In this document: in pieces, positions 42,994 to 51,875 of the stretch
How the letters are laid out: every line of letters begins with the position of its first letter
Position numbering within the stretch: position 1 is the first letter of the stretch
Origin: Sabulibacter ruber
GTDB lineage: Bacteria; Bacteroidota; Bacteroidia; Cytophagales; Hymenobacteraceae
Direction: 5' to 3'
Assembly (NCBI RefSeq): GCF_017355955.1
Contig: NZ_JAFFID010000001.1
Coordinates: 2,108,001 to 2,172,000, forward strand
DNA: 64,000 nucleotides
Notes under the pieces: generated by a model
What the model was told of the DNA's origin: nothing
Seen by the model: only the letters and a program-made list of their open reading frames with translations
Databases searched by the model: none
Translations under genes and position numbers: made by a program

Positions 42994-45372
42994 TTATTCG
43001 GCTCTTAGGTACACCACCGGGTTAGCGTTGGCCGCTTTTAAAGTTTGGGAGAGAATGGTGACAAGACCCAGCACCATCATAATGACCACACTGATGAAGA
43101 TCTCTATAAACCCGATTTCTATGCTATAATGCTGGGTACTGGCCAGAAGGTGCGTGAACATAAAATACATCACCGGAATGGTAATGACGCTGGCTACCAC
43201 CATCAAAACCACGAAATCTTTGGACAGCAGCAGCAAGAGGCTCAGAGAAGAGGCGCCCATCACTTTCCTGATGCTTATTTCTTTGTAGCGTTTCTTGATG
43301 GTGAAGGACACCGTGCCTAACAGCCCCAGGCAGGCCACGGTGATTGCCAGTAACCCCAGAAAGCCCCAAAGTTTCATGATCATGAGGTAGAAGTCATAGG
43401 CATCTTTGATCTCATTAGAGAAAAGCTGGGCGGTAAACTTTCCTTCGCCGCCAATTTTTTTCCAGAGCGTTTCCATGGTGGTGAGGCTACCCGCCACGTC
43501 ACTTGATTCAAGTTTCAGGTTGGCGTATTGGAAGGTAGCAGGATCATACTCAAAGAAGAAAGGGGTGATGGCTTCTTTCAGATCAGCGAAGTGGAAATCT
43601 TTTAAAACACCGGCAATACGCACCTCTTTGCCTTCTGGCAAGACCAACCACCTGCCAATAGCAGCAGACGGTTCTTTCAGCTTCAACTTCTTGACGAACT
43701 CCTCATTCACAATAATGAGCCGCGCATTCTCCGCTTTGTCCTCGCTGAAATCATTCCCGGCCAGCAGCTCCAGTTTCATGTTGGTGATGAAAGCCTCGTC
43801 TACGGAGATAGAGAATGCGCCCACGGAGTCTTCCTGCTGTAGAATCTGGAGCTGTCGTTCCGGAGCGGGTTCCAGTCCCAACAGGTGCGAGGACAGGGAT
43901 ATTCTCTTCACGGAAGGCACCTTGCCGTACTCGTTTTTGAAAATCTGCGGATCTACGTTCTGTAGTTCAACATCCAGCACATTCGCCTGCTCGAAGCCAA
44001 AATCATAGTTGATGGAATATTGGTACTGCCGCAGCATAATCACAACCGCCATGATAAAACCCAGGGAGAGCATAAACTGGGTAGTCAGCACCACCTTGCG
44101 GAAAATGGAGCGGCCACTGGTTTTGACTTCTTTCCCTTTCAGGGCATTGACCGGCGACATCTTGGAGAAGTAAAGCGCCGGCACCAACCCCGCAATCACC
44201 CCTACCAACAAGGCAAACAGAAAAAAGCCCAGGAAGGTGAGCCAGGTAGGAGACAAATCTATGGGAGACGTTTCTACCATCTGGCTGATAAAATCTGTCC
44301 GGATCACTTCATAGATCATCCCCGATAGCAGCAGCGCCACCAGCACAATGGTGGTAGACTCCACAATGAACTGCACAAAAACCTGCTCTTTCTGGGCACC
44401 AAACACCTTCCTCACCCCTATTTCCTTCATCCGCTCCAATGACTGCGAAATGGAAAGGTTGATGTAGTTGGAACAGGCGGGAATCAAAACCACCAGCGTT
44501 ATAAAACCGGTGAGTAAAAGGGAAAGCGTATCCCAGGTTTGACCCAAGGAATCATAGAGCTGAGGGCCGGGCACAATATCATCCAAGGCCTGAAGCTGGA
44601 AAGATGCTTTCACTTGCTCCTTTGCGTATTTCTGTTTCGCTAAGCCGTTGAGGGCTTGCTGGATGTTGTCTGGGTCGGTGGTCTCTGATACCCGGAAGTA
44701 GACGAATGAATCTGTGAAGGACTTCCAGTTTTCTTCCTTCGTCAGGAAAGAAGTGCCCAAATGGGAAACCAGAGAGGCGTAGGAGACCAGCGCTTCAAAC
44801 TGCATGTGGGAGTTTTCAGGAACGTCTTGCGCAACGCCGGTCACCAGGAAATTTCCGTAGCCTTCAATTTTGATCATTTCGCCCAGAGCCTCTTTGCCGT
44901 TGAAAATCTTGCCCGCAACGGTTTCTGAGAGCACAATGGAATTGGGGTTGGTGAGCGCCGTTGCCTTATTGCCCTTGAGCAAAGGAAAATTGAAAACCTC
45001 CAGAAACTGGGGATCTGCGAAGTACCCACCCAGCCTGATTTTCTTCTCGCCATAAAGGGCATCGCCGTAGAGCGACCGATGAATACGGACCACTTTCTCT
45101 ATCCCGGTGAAGTTGTTTTCCAGTTGCTGGGCGAGGTTAACCGGCGCGGAGGCAAACCTGGGGTTCTCCTTTTTGTCATGCAGTTGCGTGGTAACCCTGT
45201 AAATGCGGTCTTTATGGGGGTGGAAATCGTCGTACCGGCTCAGGAAGGCCAGCAGGGCTATGAACAATAAGCTAAGAGACATGCCCAGCGCCAACCCGAT
45301 CACATTCAGGATGGTGAAGAATTTGTTCTTGGATAGATTGCGCCAGGCGGTCTTGAAGAAATTCTTGATCAT
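42994..45372 (-). CDS. FtsX/MacB-type ABC transporter permease
   Basis: A 792-aa permease with two MacB_PCD-FtsX halves and about eight membrane helices (four per half: near 20-45, 290-430 and 680-790). Periplasmic MacB core domains lie between helix 1 and 2 and in the second half. It is a stand-alone permease without its own ATP-binding subunit, the common Bacteroidota arrangement in which the ATPase lies elsewhere. Substrate unknown; family members export lipoproteins, peptides or drugs. Start at MIKNFFKTAWRN (45372), the usual family N-terminus, rather than the upstream in-frame codons. Upstream tandem dyads and a sigma-54-like promoter suggest regulated expression. Confidence 0.9.
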   Translation of the reverse strand: MIKNFFKTAWRNLSKNKFFTILNVIGLALGMSLSLLFIALLAFLSRYDDFHPHKDRIYRVTTQLHDKKENPRFASAPVNLAQQLENNFTGIEKVVRIHRSLYGDALYGEKKIRLGGYFADPQFLEVFNFPLLKGNKATALTNPNSIVLSETVAGKIFNGKEALGEMIKIEGYGNFLVTGVAQDVPENSHMQFEALVSYASLVSHLGTSFLTKEENWKSFTDSFVYFRVSETTDPDNIQQALNGLAKQKYAKEQVKASFQLQALDDIVPGPQLYDSLGQTWDTLSLLLTGFITLVVLIPACSNYINLSISQSLERMKEIGVRKVFGAQKEQVFVQFIVESTTIVLVALLLSGMIYEVIRTDFISQMVETSPIDLSPTWLTFLGFFLFALLVGVIAGLVPALYFSKMSPVNALKGKEVKTSGRSIFRKVVLTTQFMLSLGFIMAVVIMLRQYQYSINYDFGFEQANVLDVELQNVDPQIFKNEYGKVPSVKRISLSSHLLGLEPAPERQLQILQQEDSVGAFSISVDEAFITNMKLELLAGNDFSEDKAENARLIIVNEEFVKKLKLKEPSAAIGRWLVLPEGKEVRIAGVLKDFHFADLKEAITPFFFEYDPATFQYANLKLESSDVAGSLTTMETLWKKIGGEGKFTAQLFSNEIKDAYDFYLMIMKLWGFLGLLAITVACLGLLGTVSFTIKKRYKEISIRKVMGASSLSLLLLLSKDFVVLMVVASVITIPVMYFMFTHLLASTQHYSIEIGFIEIFISVVIMMVLGLVTILSQTLKAANANPVVYLRAE

Positions 45373-45519
45373 AGCAAGGTGGTGTTGAAGAGGTAAGGCT
45401 GGCGCCACGTCTCTTTTCAGCTAAATAGTGATTAGGCCAACTTCTTCAGGAAATCCTTCCCCTAGAATTTGCCTCACTTTCAGAAAAAGAGCCCATAAAC
45501 AGTGGCTGTCCTTCACTTA

Positions 45520-45540
45520 CTTCAACAGATGTTGTGCCAA
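45520..45540 (-). promoter_or_regulatory. Near-consensus sigma-54 promoter for the FtsX permease
   Basis: On the minus strand TTGGCACAACATCTGTTGA: the GG and the GT are spaced by 10 nt as in -24/-12 boxes (consensus GG and GC). It is one base off at the invariant C. Lies about 148 nt upstream of the permease start. Confidence 0.45.
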
Positions 45541-45592
45541 CTTACCTTTGCCTTGATTTTAAGTAATTTAGCTTTGAGAGGGCATTTTGGGG

Positions 45593-45629
45593 CGTACGGT
45601 ATCACACAAATGGTGTACGATATCATACA
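45593..45629 (-). promoter_or_regulatory. Tandem dyad operator upstream of the FtsX permease
   Basis: Two copies of a 14-nt motif, GTACGGTATCACAC (from 45594) and GTACGATATCATAC (from 45615), 12 of 14 identical and exactly 21 bp apart. Each extended unit (for example TGTACGATATCATACA) is an imperfect dyad. The spacing of two helical turns and the distance to the sigma-54-like box fit an activator enhancer. Confidence 0.55.
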
Positions 45630-45683
45630 GTAACTGACAAGGGTTTGATACTCACTCAGAGCAAGCAGAGTACCCTTCAAAAA

Positions 45684-45716
45684 CCGCCTGTTTTCTGAAA
45701 AACAGCCTAAGAACGG
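45684..45716. repeat. GTTTT palindrome family copy overlapping a stop codon
   Basis: CCGCCTGTTTTCTGAAAAAC then AGCCTAAGAACGG; its right half covers the end of the kinase gene (stop at 45707). Confidence 0.7.
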
Positions 45717-48361
45717 AAATGATGGTTGGCGGGCTTGGGCAGAGGCAAATGGATGCTGATGGTGGTTCCCTCGCCGGGGGCAGAGTCAATCTCGATGGTG
45801 CCGTTCAGGAGTTTCACGCGGTCGTGGATGGACTTCAGGCCCATTCCTTTCCCCAAGTTTTGCTCTGGCACAAAGCCTTTGCCGTTATCTTCCGCCTCCA
45901 ACACCAGCGCACCCCTTTGCTCACGCAGCAGCAGCCCCGCTTTGGTGGCCTGGGCATGCTTCACGATGTTGTTGGCCAGTTCCTGCGCAATTCTGTACAC
46001 GGCCAGTTCCAGGTGCTTTTCCAGAGGAGAATGCAGGTTGAATACCCAGCAGTCAATGATCAGTTGCCGATTGGTTAAGGTAGAACAGATGTCTTTGATA
46101 GCCGCCTCCAAACCCAGGTCTGACAAAGGAGTGGGAATCAGTTCATGGGAAACCGAACGGGTTTGCTGAATGGCTTCCGCCAGAATAAGATCAGTGCGGA
46201 TGATGCTTTCCTTCAAGGAAGGATTCTCCTGTACCACCTCTTCTTCGGCTACCTGGTTTAAGTTCAGTTTAGCGGCGTACAGAAGCTGGGCGATGCCGTT
46301 GTGCAGCGCCTCGGCAATCCGGCGGCGTTCTTCTTCCTGGGTGTTAAGAATGGTTAGTACCAATTCCTTCTGCTGGTTTAGCCTGATATCCAGGTTCTCT
46401 TTTTCCAGCCGGTCCATCTCGGTGATGTCCCAGGCCACACCCAGGATTTTAAAGTCCCTCCGATTAGTCCCGGGAAGTACCGCGGCCTTCACCTTCAGCC
46501 TTCTTTCCCCTTCCTGGCGTTTGATCCGGAACGTCTCCTCAAAAGGCTTTGGATCTTCCTGTACAGCGTGCGCTAACCGCTCAAGAACTGGCAGATCCTC
46601 CTCTACCACGTGTTGCAGGTAGACATCTGGCCCTACTGGCTTCCCTTGCTCTATCTGCAACAAGGAATAGAGGCCCTCAGACATCATGAAGGTTTGCGCG
46701 CCTAAATCATACACCCAACTGCCCATGCCAACCAATGCCTCAGATTGGCGCAGAATACTCAGGTGTTTGAGGTTCTCTTCCTCGGCCTGCTTTATCTGGG
46801 TAATGTCATGCGCTATCGTGAGAACAGTTTCTACCTTTCCATCCGGGGAAAGCTCGGGCACCATGCGGGCAAAAAGGTGCAACGTCCCTTCTGGAGTTGG
46901 GATGTCACAGGCATGTTCTCTGGGCTGACCAGTGGCAAATACTTCTTCCAGTTTGGCGCTAAAAGGCACGGCCACTTCTGGCGGAATGCCTAACTCCAGA
47001 TTGGTCTTGCCTAAGACGGTACCGGGGTTCAGCCCTAATTTCTTCTCGAAATTGGGGTTGCAATACACTAACCGGGTATGGCTGTCCCACCGGGAGATAA
47101 GATCGGGCATGTTTTCCACCAGGGTCTGGAATTGCTTTTGCTGCTGCCTGATCTGCTCGCGGGACTTCACCCTTTCAGTGACATCAAAGTACAGGATTAT
47201 GAGGCCGGTTGGCCCGGGCATGGCGTTGTAGAGAAACCATTTTTCCTCCGCCGGAAGGTAGATTTTCTGCAGCACCTGTTTTTTGCTCTGCATTGCCTCT
47301 GCGATCACCTGGGCAATACCGGAGTCCTGGTGGGCCGGAAATACTTCAAAATAGGGCTTCCCTAAAACTTCTCCGCCCGGTTTTCCCCAGGCATCATAGG
47401 CTTTGCGGTTGGCGTATTTGAACCGAAGCTGGTCATCCAGTTCATAGCACACTTCATTGATGGTGTCCAGAATCAGATCGGTCCGGACCTGGTCTGTGAT
47501 GTCATGCACCGTGCCCAGGAGCTTTACCGGCTGGCCTTTCTCATCGCAGACCACGCGCCCCTTGCCTTCTATGTACCGCATTTGCCCGTCTGGCCAGTAA
47601 ATGCGCCGGATGTACTGGTACGGCTGACCGGTTTGCAGAACTTCTTCTAACCTCTTTTTGATGGCGGCCGCGTCTTCTGGGTGCGAAATGGAATCAATAT
47701 ACTCCAGGGTGGGCTCTATGGTGTGCGGCTCATACCCCAGAATGCGGTACATTTCATCTGAGAACCTGAAGGTGAGGGTCTGGGCATCTGCCTCGTAGCT
47801 GCCTATATGGCCCACAGATTCGGCCTGGCGCAACAGGGCCTCATTGGCTTCTAACTTTTCCTGCGCCAGTTTCTGCTCGGTGATGTCCTGTACGGTGCCA
47901 TGCACCCGCAGCCCGTGGGTATCTGAGACCACCTCGGCTTTGGTATGGAGGTACCGGATTTGCTTGTCATTGCGGTTGATGCGGTAAGTGAGGTCAAAGG
48001 TGTTGCTCCCATCCATAAACCTTTGCATGGCCTCCTCATACCTGGCCCGGTCCTCGGGGTGCACAAAGGAAGAAAACCGCTCCAACGTAGCCGGTTCGCT
48101 CTGGGGCTCTAAGCCAAACAACCGATACAACTCATCTGACCACGTAAGATTGTCCTGGGGAAAAATGGACTCAAAGCTGCCTAAGTGGCCTATGCTCTGG
48201 GCTTCATTGAGGCGACGCTGCTGTTCCCGCAACTGCCGTTCTATTTCCTGCGCCTGCGCCACCTCCTGCCGAAGTTCCTGTAGTTCCCTGTGCAGTGCTT
48301 CCAGTTCTGCAGGGAAATTGTTCAGATTTGCCTGGCCCACCCCGGCAGTATTACTTGTCAT
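45707..48361 (-). CDS. Multi-PAS sensor histidine kinase (HisKA_3 type)
   Basis: An 884-aa soluble sensor kinase. A coiled N-terminus (about 18-55: LREQQRRLNEAQS) precedes about five PAS domains (about 55-165, 180-295, 300-395, 410-530 and 540-655; several with the GxVxDITE/GTVQDITEQ exits and YRxxGYEP-like openings). A HisKA_3 dimerisation helix follows with EERRRIAEALHNGIAQLL (His phosphoacceptor), then a HATPase domain with LANNIVKHAQ and GKGMGLKSI. No membrane helix, so it should sense a cytosolic or redox/ligand signal. It differs from standard NarX-type kinases in LHNG for LHDG. No adjacent response regulator. Confidence 0.9.
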   Translation of the reverse strand: MTSNTAGVGQANLNNFPAELEALHRELQELRQEVAQAQEIERQLREQQRRLNEAQSIGHLGSFESIFPQDNLTWSDELYRLFGLEPQSEPATLERFSSFVHPEDRARYEEAMQRFMDGSNTFDLTYRINRNDKQIRYLHTKAEVVSDTHGLRVHGTVQDITEQKLAQEKLEANEALLRQAESVGHIGSYEADAQTLTFRFSDEMYRILGYEPHTIEPTLEYIDSISHPEDAAAIKKRLEEVLQTGQPYQYIRRIYWPDGQMRYIEGKGRVVCDEKGQPVKLLGTVHDITDQVRTDLILDTINEVCYELDDQLRFKYANRKAYDAWGKPGGEVLGKPYFEVFPAHQDSGIAQVIAEAMQSKKQVLQKIYLPAEEKWFLYNAMPGPTGLIILYFDVTERVKSREQIRQQQKQFQTLVENMPDLISRWDSHTRLVYCNPNFEKKLGLNPGTVLGKTNLELGIPPEVAVPFSAKLEEVFATGQPREHACDIPTPEGTLHLFARMVPELSPDGKVETVLTIAHDITQIKQAEEENLKHLSILRQSEALVGMGSWVYDLGAQTFMMSEGLYSLLQIEQGKPVGPDVYLQHVVEEDLPVLERLAHAVQEDPKPFEETFRIKRQEGERRLKVKAAVLPGTNRRDFKILGVAWDITEMDRLEKENLDIRLNQQKELVLTILNTQEEERRRIAEALHNGIAQLLYAAKLNLNQVAEEEVVQENPSLKESIIRTDLILAEAIQQTRSVSHELIPTPLSDLGLEAAIKDICSTLTNRQLIIDCWVFNLHSPLEKHLELAVYRIAQELANNIVKHAQATKAGLLLREQRGALVLEAEDNGKGFVPEQNLGKGMGLKSIHDRVKLLNGTIEIDSAPGEGTTISIHLPLPKPANHHFRS

Positions 48362-48558
48362 GGTATTATTGGTTGAAGACGCGTGAATACTCCCTATTTC
48401 CTTTGACTTCTACTAGTTTAATCTATGTATAATCTCTAAAACTACAATTTGTTTTGAAAATTGGTGGGTATTTCCAGCCTTCTTTCCCCATCTTCAGGCA
48501 AAACATACCTCCGTATAAACCCACACAGGTTTTAATAGGGAGGTCAGCATCTGCTTAA

Positions 48559-48597
48559 ACCGTTTTGAGTTTGTTTTTGGGAAAATACAGTCAAATT
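48559..48597. repeat. GTTTT palindrome family, degenerate copy
   Basis: ACCGTTTTGAGTTTG then TTTTTGGGAAAATACAGTC, between the HhH gene's stop and the kinase start. The flanking 288-bp gap (48362-48649) holds no gene. Confidence 0.5.
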
Positions 48598-48649
48598 GCA
48601 CAAAGTGAATACAAGCAGGTTTCTGCCGTTTCAGCGTCGTAATTCTCTT

Positions 48650-49603
48650 TTACTGTACCGTAAGGTACGGCTGAATCTTCTGGTAGCGGGCTTCGTCCAG
48701 TACTTTCAGCTTGCGCAGTTCTTCCACGCCGGGGTACGGACCATGCTGGGTGCGGTAGTTAATAATGGCCCGGGCAAGACTGTAGCCCACATACGGGTGC
48801 TGCCTTAGCTCTTCAAAGGTGGCGGTATTCAGGTTGATCTTACGGGGTTGGTAGGCTCTTGCAATGAAGCCGTACTTTCTTACGCTGTCTGCTACCTCCG
48901 GCGCCAAGCCATACACTTCTGCCACCTGCTCCACTGAGTGGAACCCACCCATCTTGTCTCTGAAATTCACAATTCTCGCCGAGAGTTTACTACCAATTCC
49001 CCTGATCAGCTTCAGCTCTGTGGTATCGGCGGTGTTCAGGTCAAAGGGCTGCAGTTCCCAGCGTTTTCTGGGGTACTCGGTTTTGGGCCTGCTTTCCGTG
49101 AAACTGCCGGAAAACGGTTGATCCTTGGCATACGCATCTCCATACCTTGGATTTTCATCGGGCAGATCAATGTATGGGTACCACAGCTGGAACAAGGAAT
49201 CTGGCAGGCCATAGATGCGCCGGAGCTGGGCTTTGCTTTTGAAGGCCCCGGCTTTGGCCTTGTAGTTCAGGATGCGCTGCGCAATGTATTTGTTCAGCCC
49301 CAGTTCTTGCCACTGCTCCACGGTAAGGTCATTGGGATTGAAGTGGTACAGTTTAATGGGTTTCCGGCGGAAAGCTATGGCGCTCTTTGCTTCATCCTCC
49401 GCCACCTGTCCTTCCAGTTGCACCACCAGACTGTCCAACGTCTGCCGGTCGGCGGTCGGATCATAGGGAACATCTTCCTGGAAAAATAGAAACGGGGCTA
49501 CTCCTATCGCAACCATTAGAAAGATCAGAATGAAAAATTGGTTGAGCTCCCGCTGGGAGAAAGAGAAGAAGTCCTGTATGGCGCGGAGCAGGCGGTTCAA
49601 CAT
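48650..49603 (-). CDS. ComEA-like helix-hairpin-helix protein
   Basis: A 317-aa protein with one N-terminal membrane helix (about 22-39, FILIFLMVAIGVAPFLF) and three helix-hairpin-helix modules: one about 95-130 (GLNKYIAQRILNYKAK), one about 185-215 (LIRGIGSKLSARIVNFRDK) and one about 255-300 (HPYVGYSLARAIINY). HhH repeats bind DNA non-specifically. ComEA proteins are DNA receptors for natural transformation; the triple HhH with a single anchor fits, but a periplasmic DNA-uptake role is inferred. Confidence 0.88.
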   Translation of the reverse strand: MLNRLLRAIQDFFSFSQRELNQFFILIFLMVAIGVAPFLFFQEDVPYDPTADRQTLDSLVVQLEGQVAEDEAKSAIAFRRKPIKLYHFNPNDLTVEQWQELGLNKYIAQRILNYKAKAGAFKSKAQLRRIYGLPDSLFQLWYPYIDLPDENPRYGDAYAKDQPFSGSFTESRPKTEYPRKRWELQPFDLNTADTTELKLIRGIGSKLSARIVNFRDKMGGFHSVEQVAEVYGLAPEVADSVRKYGFIARAYQPRKINLNTATFEELRQHPYVGYSLARAIINYRTQHGPYPGVEELRKLKVLDEARYQKIQPYLTVQ

Positions 49604-50306
49604 AGATTCGTACTACGTTAAACCTATATATTTATGTTTCTTAATTTACTTTACTGCTTTTGATTGTAGTCTGCTCCGCAAAGTTCTCCTTTGAAGGAAC
49701 GAAGGGGGGATATTTACACCTGCAGAACCTTCTCTTGCCACATGGTTCAAGTCTGTGACTTGGACTTAAAATGACCTGAAGTTTGATACTTCAGTGAGGC
49801 ACCAGCCTCAAATTCACTCTTGCCCCTTCTATGGCGCGGAAGTTACTTCCGTGCCTTTCTTTTCTACTAGCTGCTTCGCCAGCCATTCGCCGTTGTTGGT
49901 GTTCTCACCAACAACCCAAACTGCCCCTTAAGCCGCTACTTCCTACTTCTTTCCTTCCTACTTTCGGGTTGCAGATGCGCTCTGCGGGCGTTTGTCACTT
50001 TTCTCCTTGATGAGAAAAGTAACCAAAAGAATCAAGAAGCCTCAAACTCGCTGACGCTCAAACAGTGAGGCTTCATCTCGGTACCACCCGGCACCGTCCT
50101 CTGCTGTGTAGAGAGCGCGGGCCATTGCCATTCGACACGCTACTACTTGCCCCCAAGCCCCTGTTGGGTTACGCAGGCGCCCAACAGGGGCTTGGGGGCA
50201 TTCGCTTGATTGCTGTTTTCACTGATGCAATACCTTCATTGTCCTGCGGACGGGCTTTCATATAACTAAAAAGAGCCCTCATGCTTCTGCATGAGGGCTC
50301 TTTTCT
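49604..50306. repeat. Palindrome-rich island (REP-like) in a 703-bp gap
   Basis: No gene is seen. Hairpins in order: GTTCAAGTC-TGT-GACTTGGAC (49745-49765), CTGAAGT-TTGAT-ACTTCAG (49776-49794), TGAGGC-ACCA-GCCTCA (49795-49810), GGCGCGGAAG-TTA-CTTCCGTGCC (49833-49855), GTTGTTGGTG-TTCT-CACCAACAAC (49892-49915), ACTTTTCTC-CTTGAT-GAGAAAAGT (49997-50020), GAAGCCTCA/TGAGGCTTC (50036-50074), and a 21-bp perfect arm pair 50148-50168 / 50180-50200. The first two also occur near 56.6 kb. Confidence 0.7.
50269..50304 (-). terminator. Intrinsic terminator of the holB-hemC operon
   Basis: 16-bp stem AAAAGAGCCCTCATGC / GCATGAGGGCTCTTTT with loop TTCT, immediately behind the stop codon at 50307. Confidence 0.92.
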
Positions 50307-51209
50307 TTAAGCGATCTGCTCGGCTACAATCGCGATACTCTCTTTGAACGTGTGCGGCTGATAGCCCAACTGCGATTTGGCTTTGGAAATATCGAAGCCA
50401 GTGCGGGGTGGGCGTTTGGCGGGTTGGGTGAAGATGGAGCCGTCTACTTCTTCAATCAGGTTTTTGTCCAGGTTGAAGTAGTCTGCTACTTGGACCGCCA
50501 TTTGGTAGGGGGTCAGGAGTTCTTCGCCGGAAATGTTGAAGATACCCTGGGCATCGTGTTTGGCGGCCAGCCAGCAGCCTTGGGCCAGGTCCTCCGCCAG
50601 CGTTGGGGTGCGGAGCTGGTCGTTTACTACTTTGATCTGCTTGCCTTGCTCCAGAGAGCCTTTCACCCACAGCACGATGTTGGACCGGCCGTAGTCATGC
50701 ACAATGCCAAACACCAGTACGGTACGCAGGATGGCCCATTTGCAGGCGGCGTTTTTCACCAGTTCTTCGGCGGCCAGTTTGCTTTGGCCATAGAAGTTCA
50801 CTGGATTGCCTTCTGCGTCTTCTGAATAGGGTCCGTTTTCGCCATCGAAGATGAAATCCGTGGAGACGTGAATCAAATGTACGCCGTGGCGCTCGCTGGC
50901 TTTCACCAAGTTTTCTACTGCGTCTACGTTCTGTTTCCAGCACTCCTCGCGCTGGCTTTCGCAGTCGTCTACGTTGGTCATGGCGGCGGTGTGGATGATG
51001 TGCGTAGGTTGCGTCTCTGTAATCACCTGCTCTACCTGCTCGGCGTTGGCCACGTCCATCGGCACGAAAGCCACCTGGGGGAAAAGCTCCGCCAGTTTGT
51101 TGCTGCCCCTAGAGGAGGCGATGAGTTTGATGTTGGGTTCCTGGTGTAGTAAGCCAATCAGTTTCTGCCCCAGCAAGCCGTTGGAGCCGGTAATGAGGAT
51201 GGTCTTCAT
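50307..51209 (-). CDS. SDR family oxidoreductase, RmlD (dTDP-4-dehydrorhamnose reductase)-like
   Basis: A 300-aa extended SDR. N-terminal dinucleotide loop ITGSNGLLGQKLIGLL (5-20) and catalytic YGQSKLAAEE (Tyr-x-x-x-Lys at about 147-151) are visible; DFIFDGENGPYSE and the WAILRTVLVFG block match RmlD and methionine adenosyltransferase beta-like families. It is last in a holB-hemC-cyclophilin-SDR run with 10-nt spacing, with no rml partner in view, so the substrate may not be rhamnose. Confidence 0.86.
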   Translation of the reverse strand: MKTILITGSNGLLGQKLIGLLHQEPNIKLIASSRGSNKLAELFPQVAFVPMDVANAEQVEQVITETQPTHIIHTAAMTNVDDCESQREECWKQNVDAVENLVKASERHGVHLIHVSTDFIFDGENGPYSEDAEGNPVNFYGQSKLAAEELVKNAACKWAILRTVLVFGIVHDYGRSNIVLWVKGSLEQGKQIKVVNDQLRTPTLAEDLAQGCWLAAKHDAQGIFNISGEELLTPYQMAVQVADYFNLDKNLIEEVDGSIFTQPAKRPPRTGFDISKAKSQLGYQPHTFKESIAIVAEQIA

Positions 51210-51219
51210 AGAGGTGCGA

Positions 51220-51843
51220 TTAGTCTTCGTAACGGTAACCGTATAGTTCGGTGATTTTCTTTTTCTTCGTCTTTTTGGCCGTTACCGTCATCTTTACATC
51301 GGTGGTGGGCCGGTCACGGTAGTCTTTGGGCTGCTCCGCAATCTTGTCAATCACCGCCAATCCGTCTATCACTTGTCCGTACACGGTGTATTCCCCGTCC
51401 AGAAACGGAACGCCTTCGTGGTTCTCTACCAGGTAAAACTGCGAGCCGCTGGATTCCTTTTCAGGATTCATGGGGCCACCCAAACGGGCCGCGGCCAAAG
51501 CTCCGTAGATGTGCTTGTGGTTAGGCAGAATCTCCGCGGGGATGGTATAGCCCGGGTTGCCTGCACCATCATTGGTAGGGTCGCTGTCTTTGGAGTTGGG
51601 ATCACCGCCCTGGATCATGAAATCATCAATGACCCGATGAAAGGTAGTGCCGTCGTAAAACTTGTCATCCACCAGTTTCAGAAAGTTCTGGCGGTGCTTG
51701 GGTGTGTCTTCAAACAGCACTAACCGGATGGTTCCCTGGTCTGTAGCGATGGTGATTAAGTAGTCTTTCTTGCTTTTCTTTTGCGCCATACCGGCCGTGC
51801 TAAACAGCACCAGCAAAGCGAACAGGAACAGGCTTCTTTTCAT
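51220..51843 (-). CDS. Cyclophilin-type peptidyl-prolyl isomerase, exported
   Basis: A 207-aa cyclophilin with a signal peptide (KRSLFLFALLVLFSTAGMAQ). Catalytic features: FHRVIDDFMIQGGD and SGSQFYLVENHEGVPFLDGEYTVYGQV. Prolyl cis-trans isomerisation in the periplasm is expected. I start at the second ATG (51843), giving a clean signal; the first would add eight residues. The hemC stop is 32 nt upstream. Confidence 0.93.
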   Translation of the reverse strand: MKRSLFLFALLVLFSTAGMAQKKSKKDYLITIATDQGTIRLVLFEDTPKHRQNFLKLVDDKFYDGTTFHRVIDDFMIQGGDPNSKDSDPTNDGAGNPGYTIPAEILPNHKHIYGALAAARLGGPMNPEKESSGSQFYLVENHEGVPFLDGEYTVYGQVIDGLAVIDKIAEQPKDYRDRPTTDVKMTVTAKKTKKKKITELYGYRYED

Positions 51844-51846
51844 GTA

Positions 51847-51872
51847 GTTTCTATAAAACAGGCCCAAAACGG
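51847..51872. repeat. GTTTT palindrome family, short copy
   Basis: GTTTCTATAAAACAGGC then CCAAAACGGGC, filling the 32-nt gap between hemC and the cyclophilin gene. Confidence 0.5.
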
Positions 51873-51875
51873 GCG

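Noticed and set aside
49741..49810. tRNA-like cloverleaf suggested by GTTCAAGTC
   Set aside because: The GTTCAA is a part of a palindrome; there is no acceptor stem, anticodon loop or CCA end in register.
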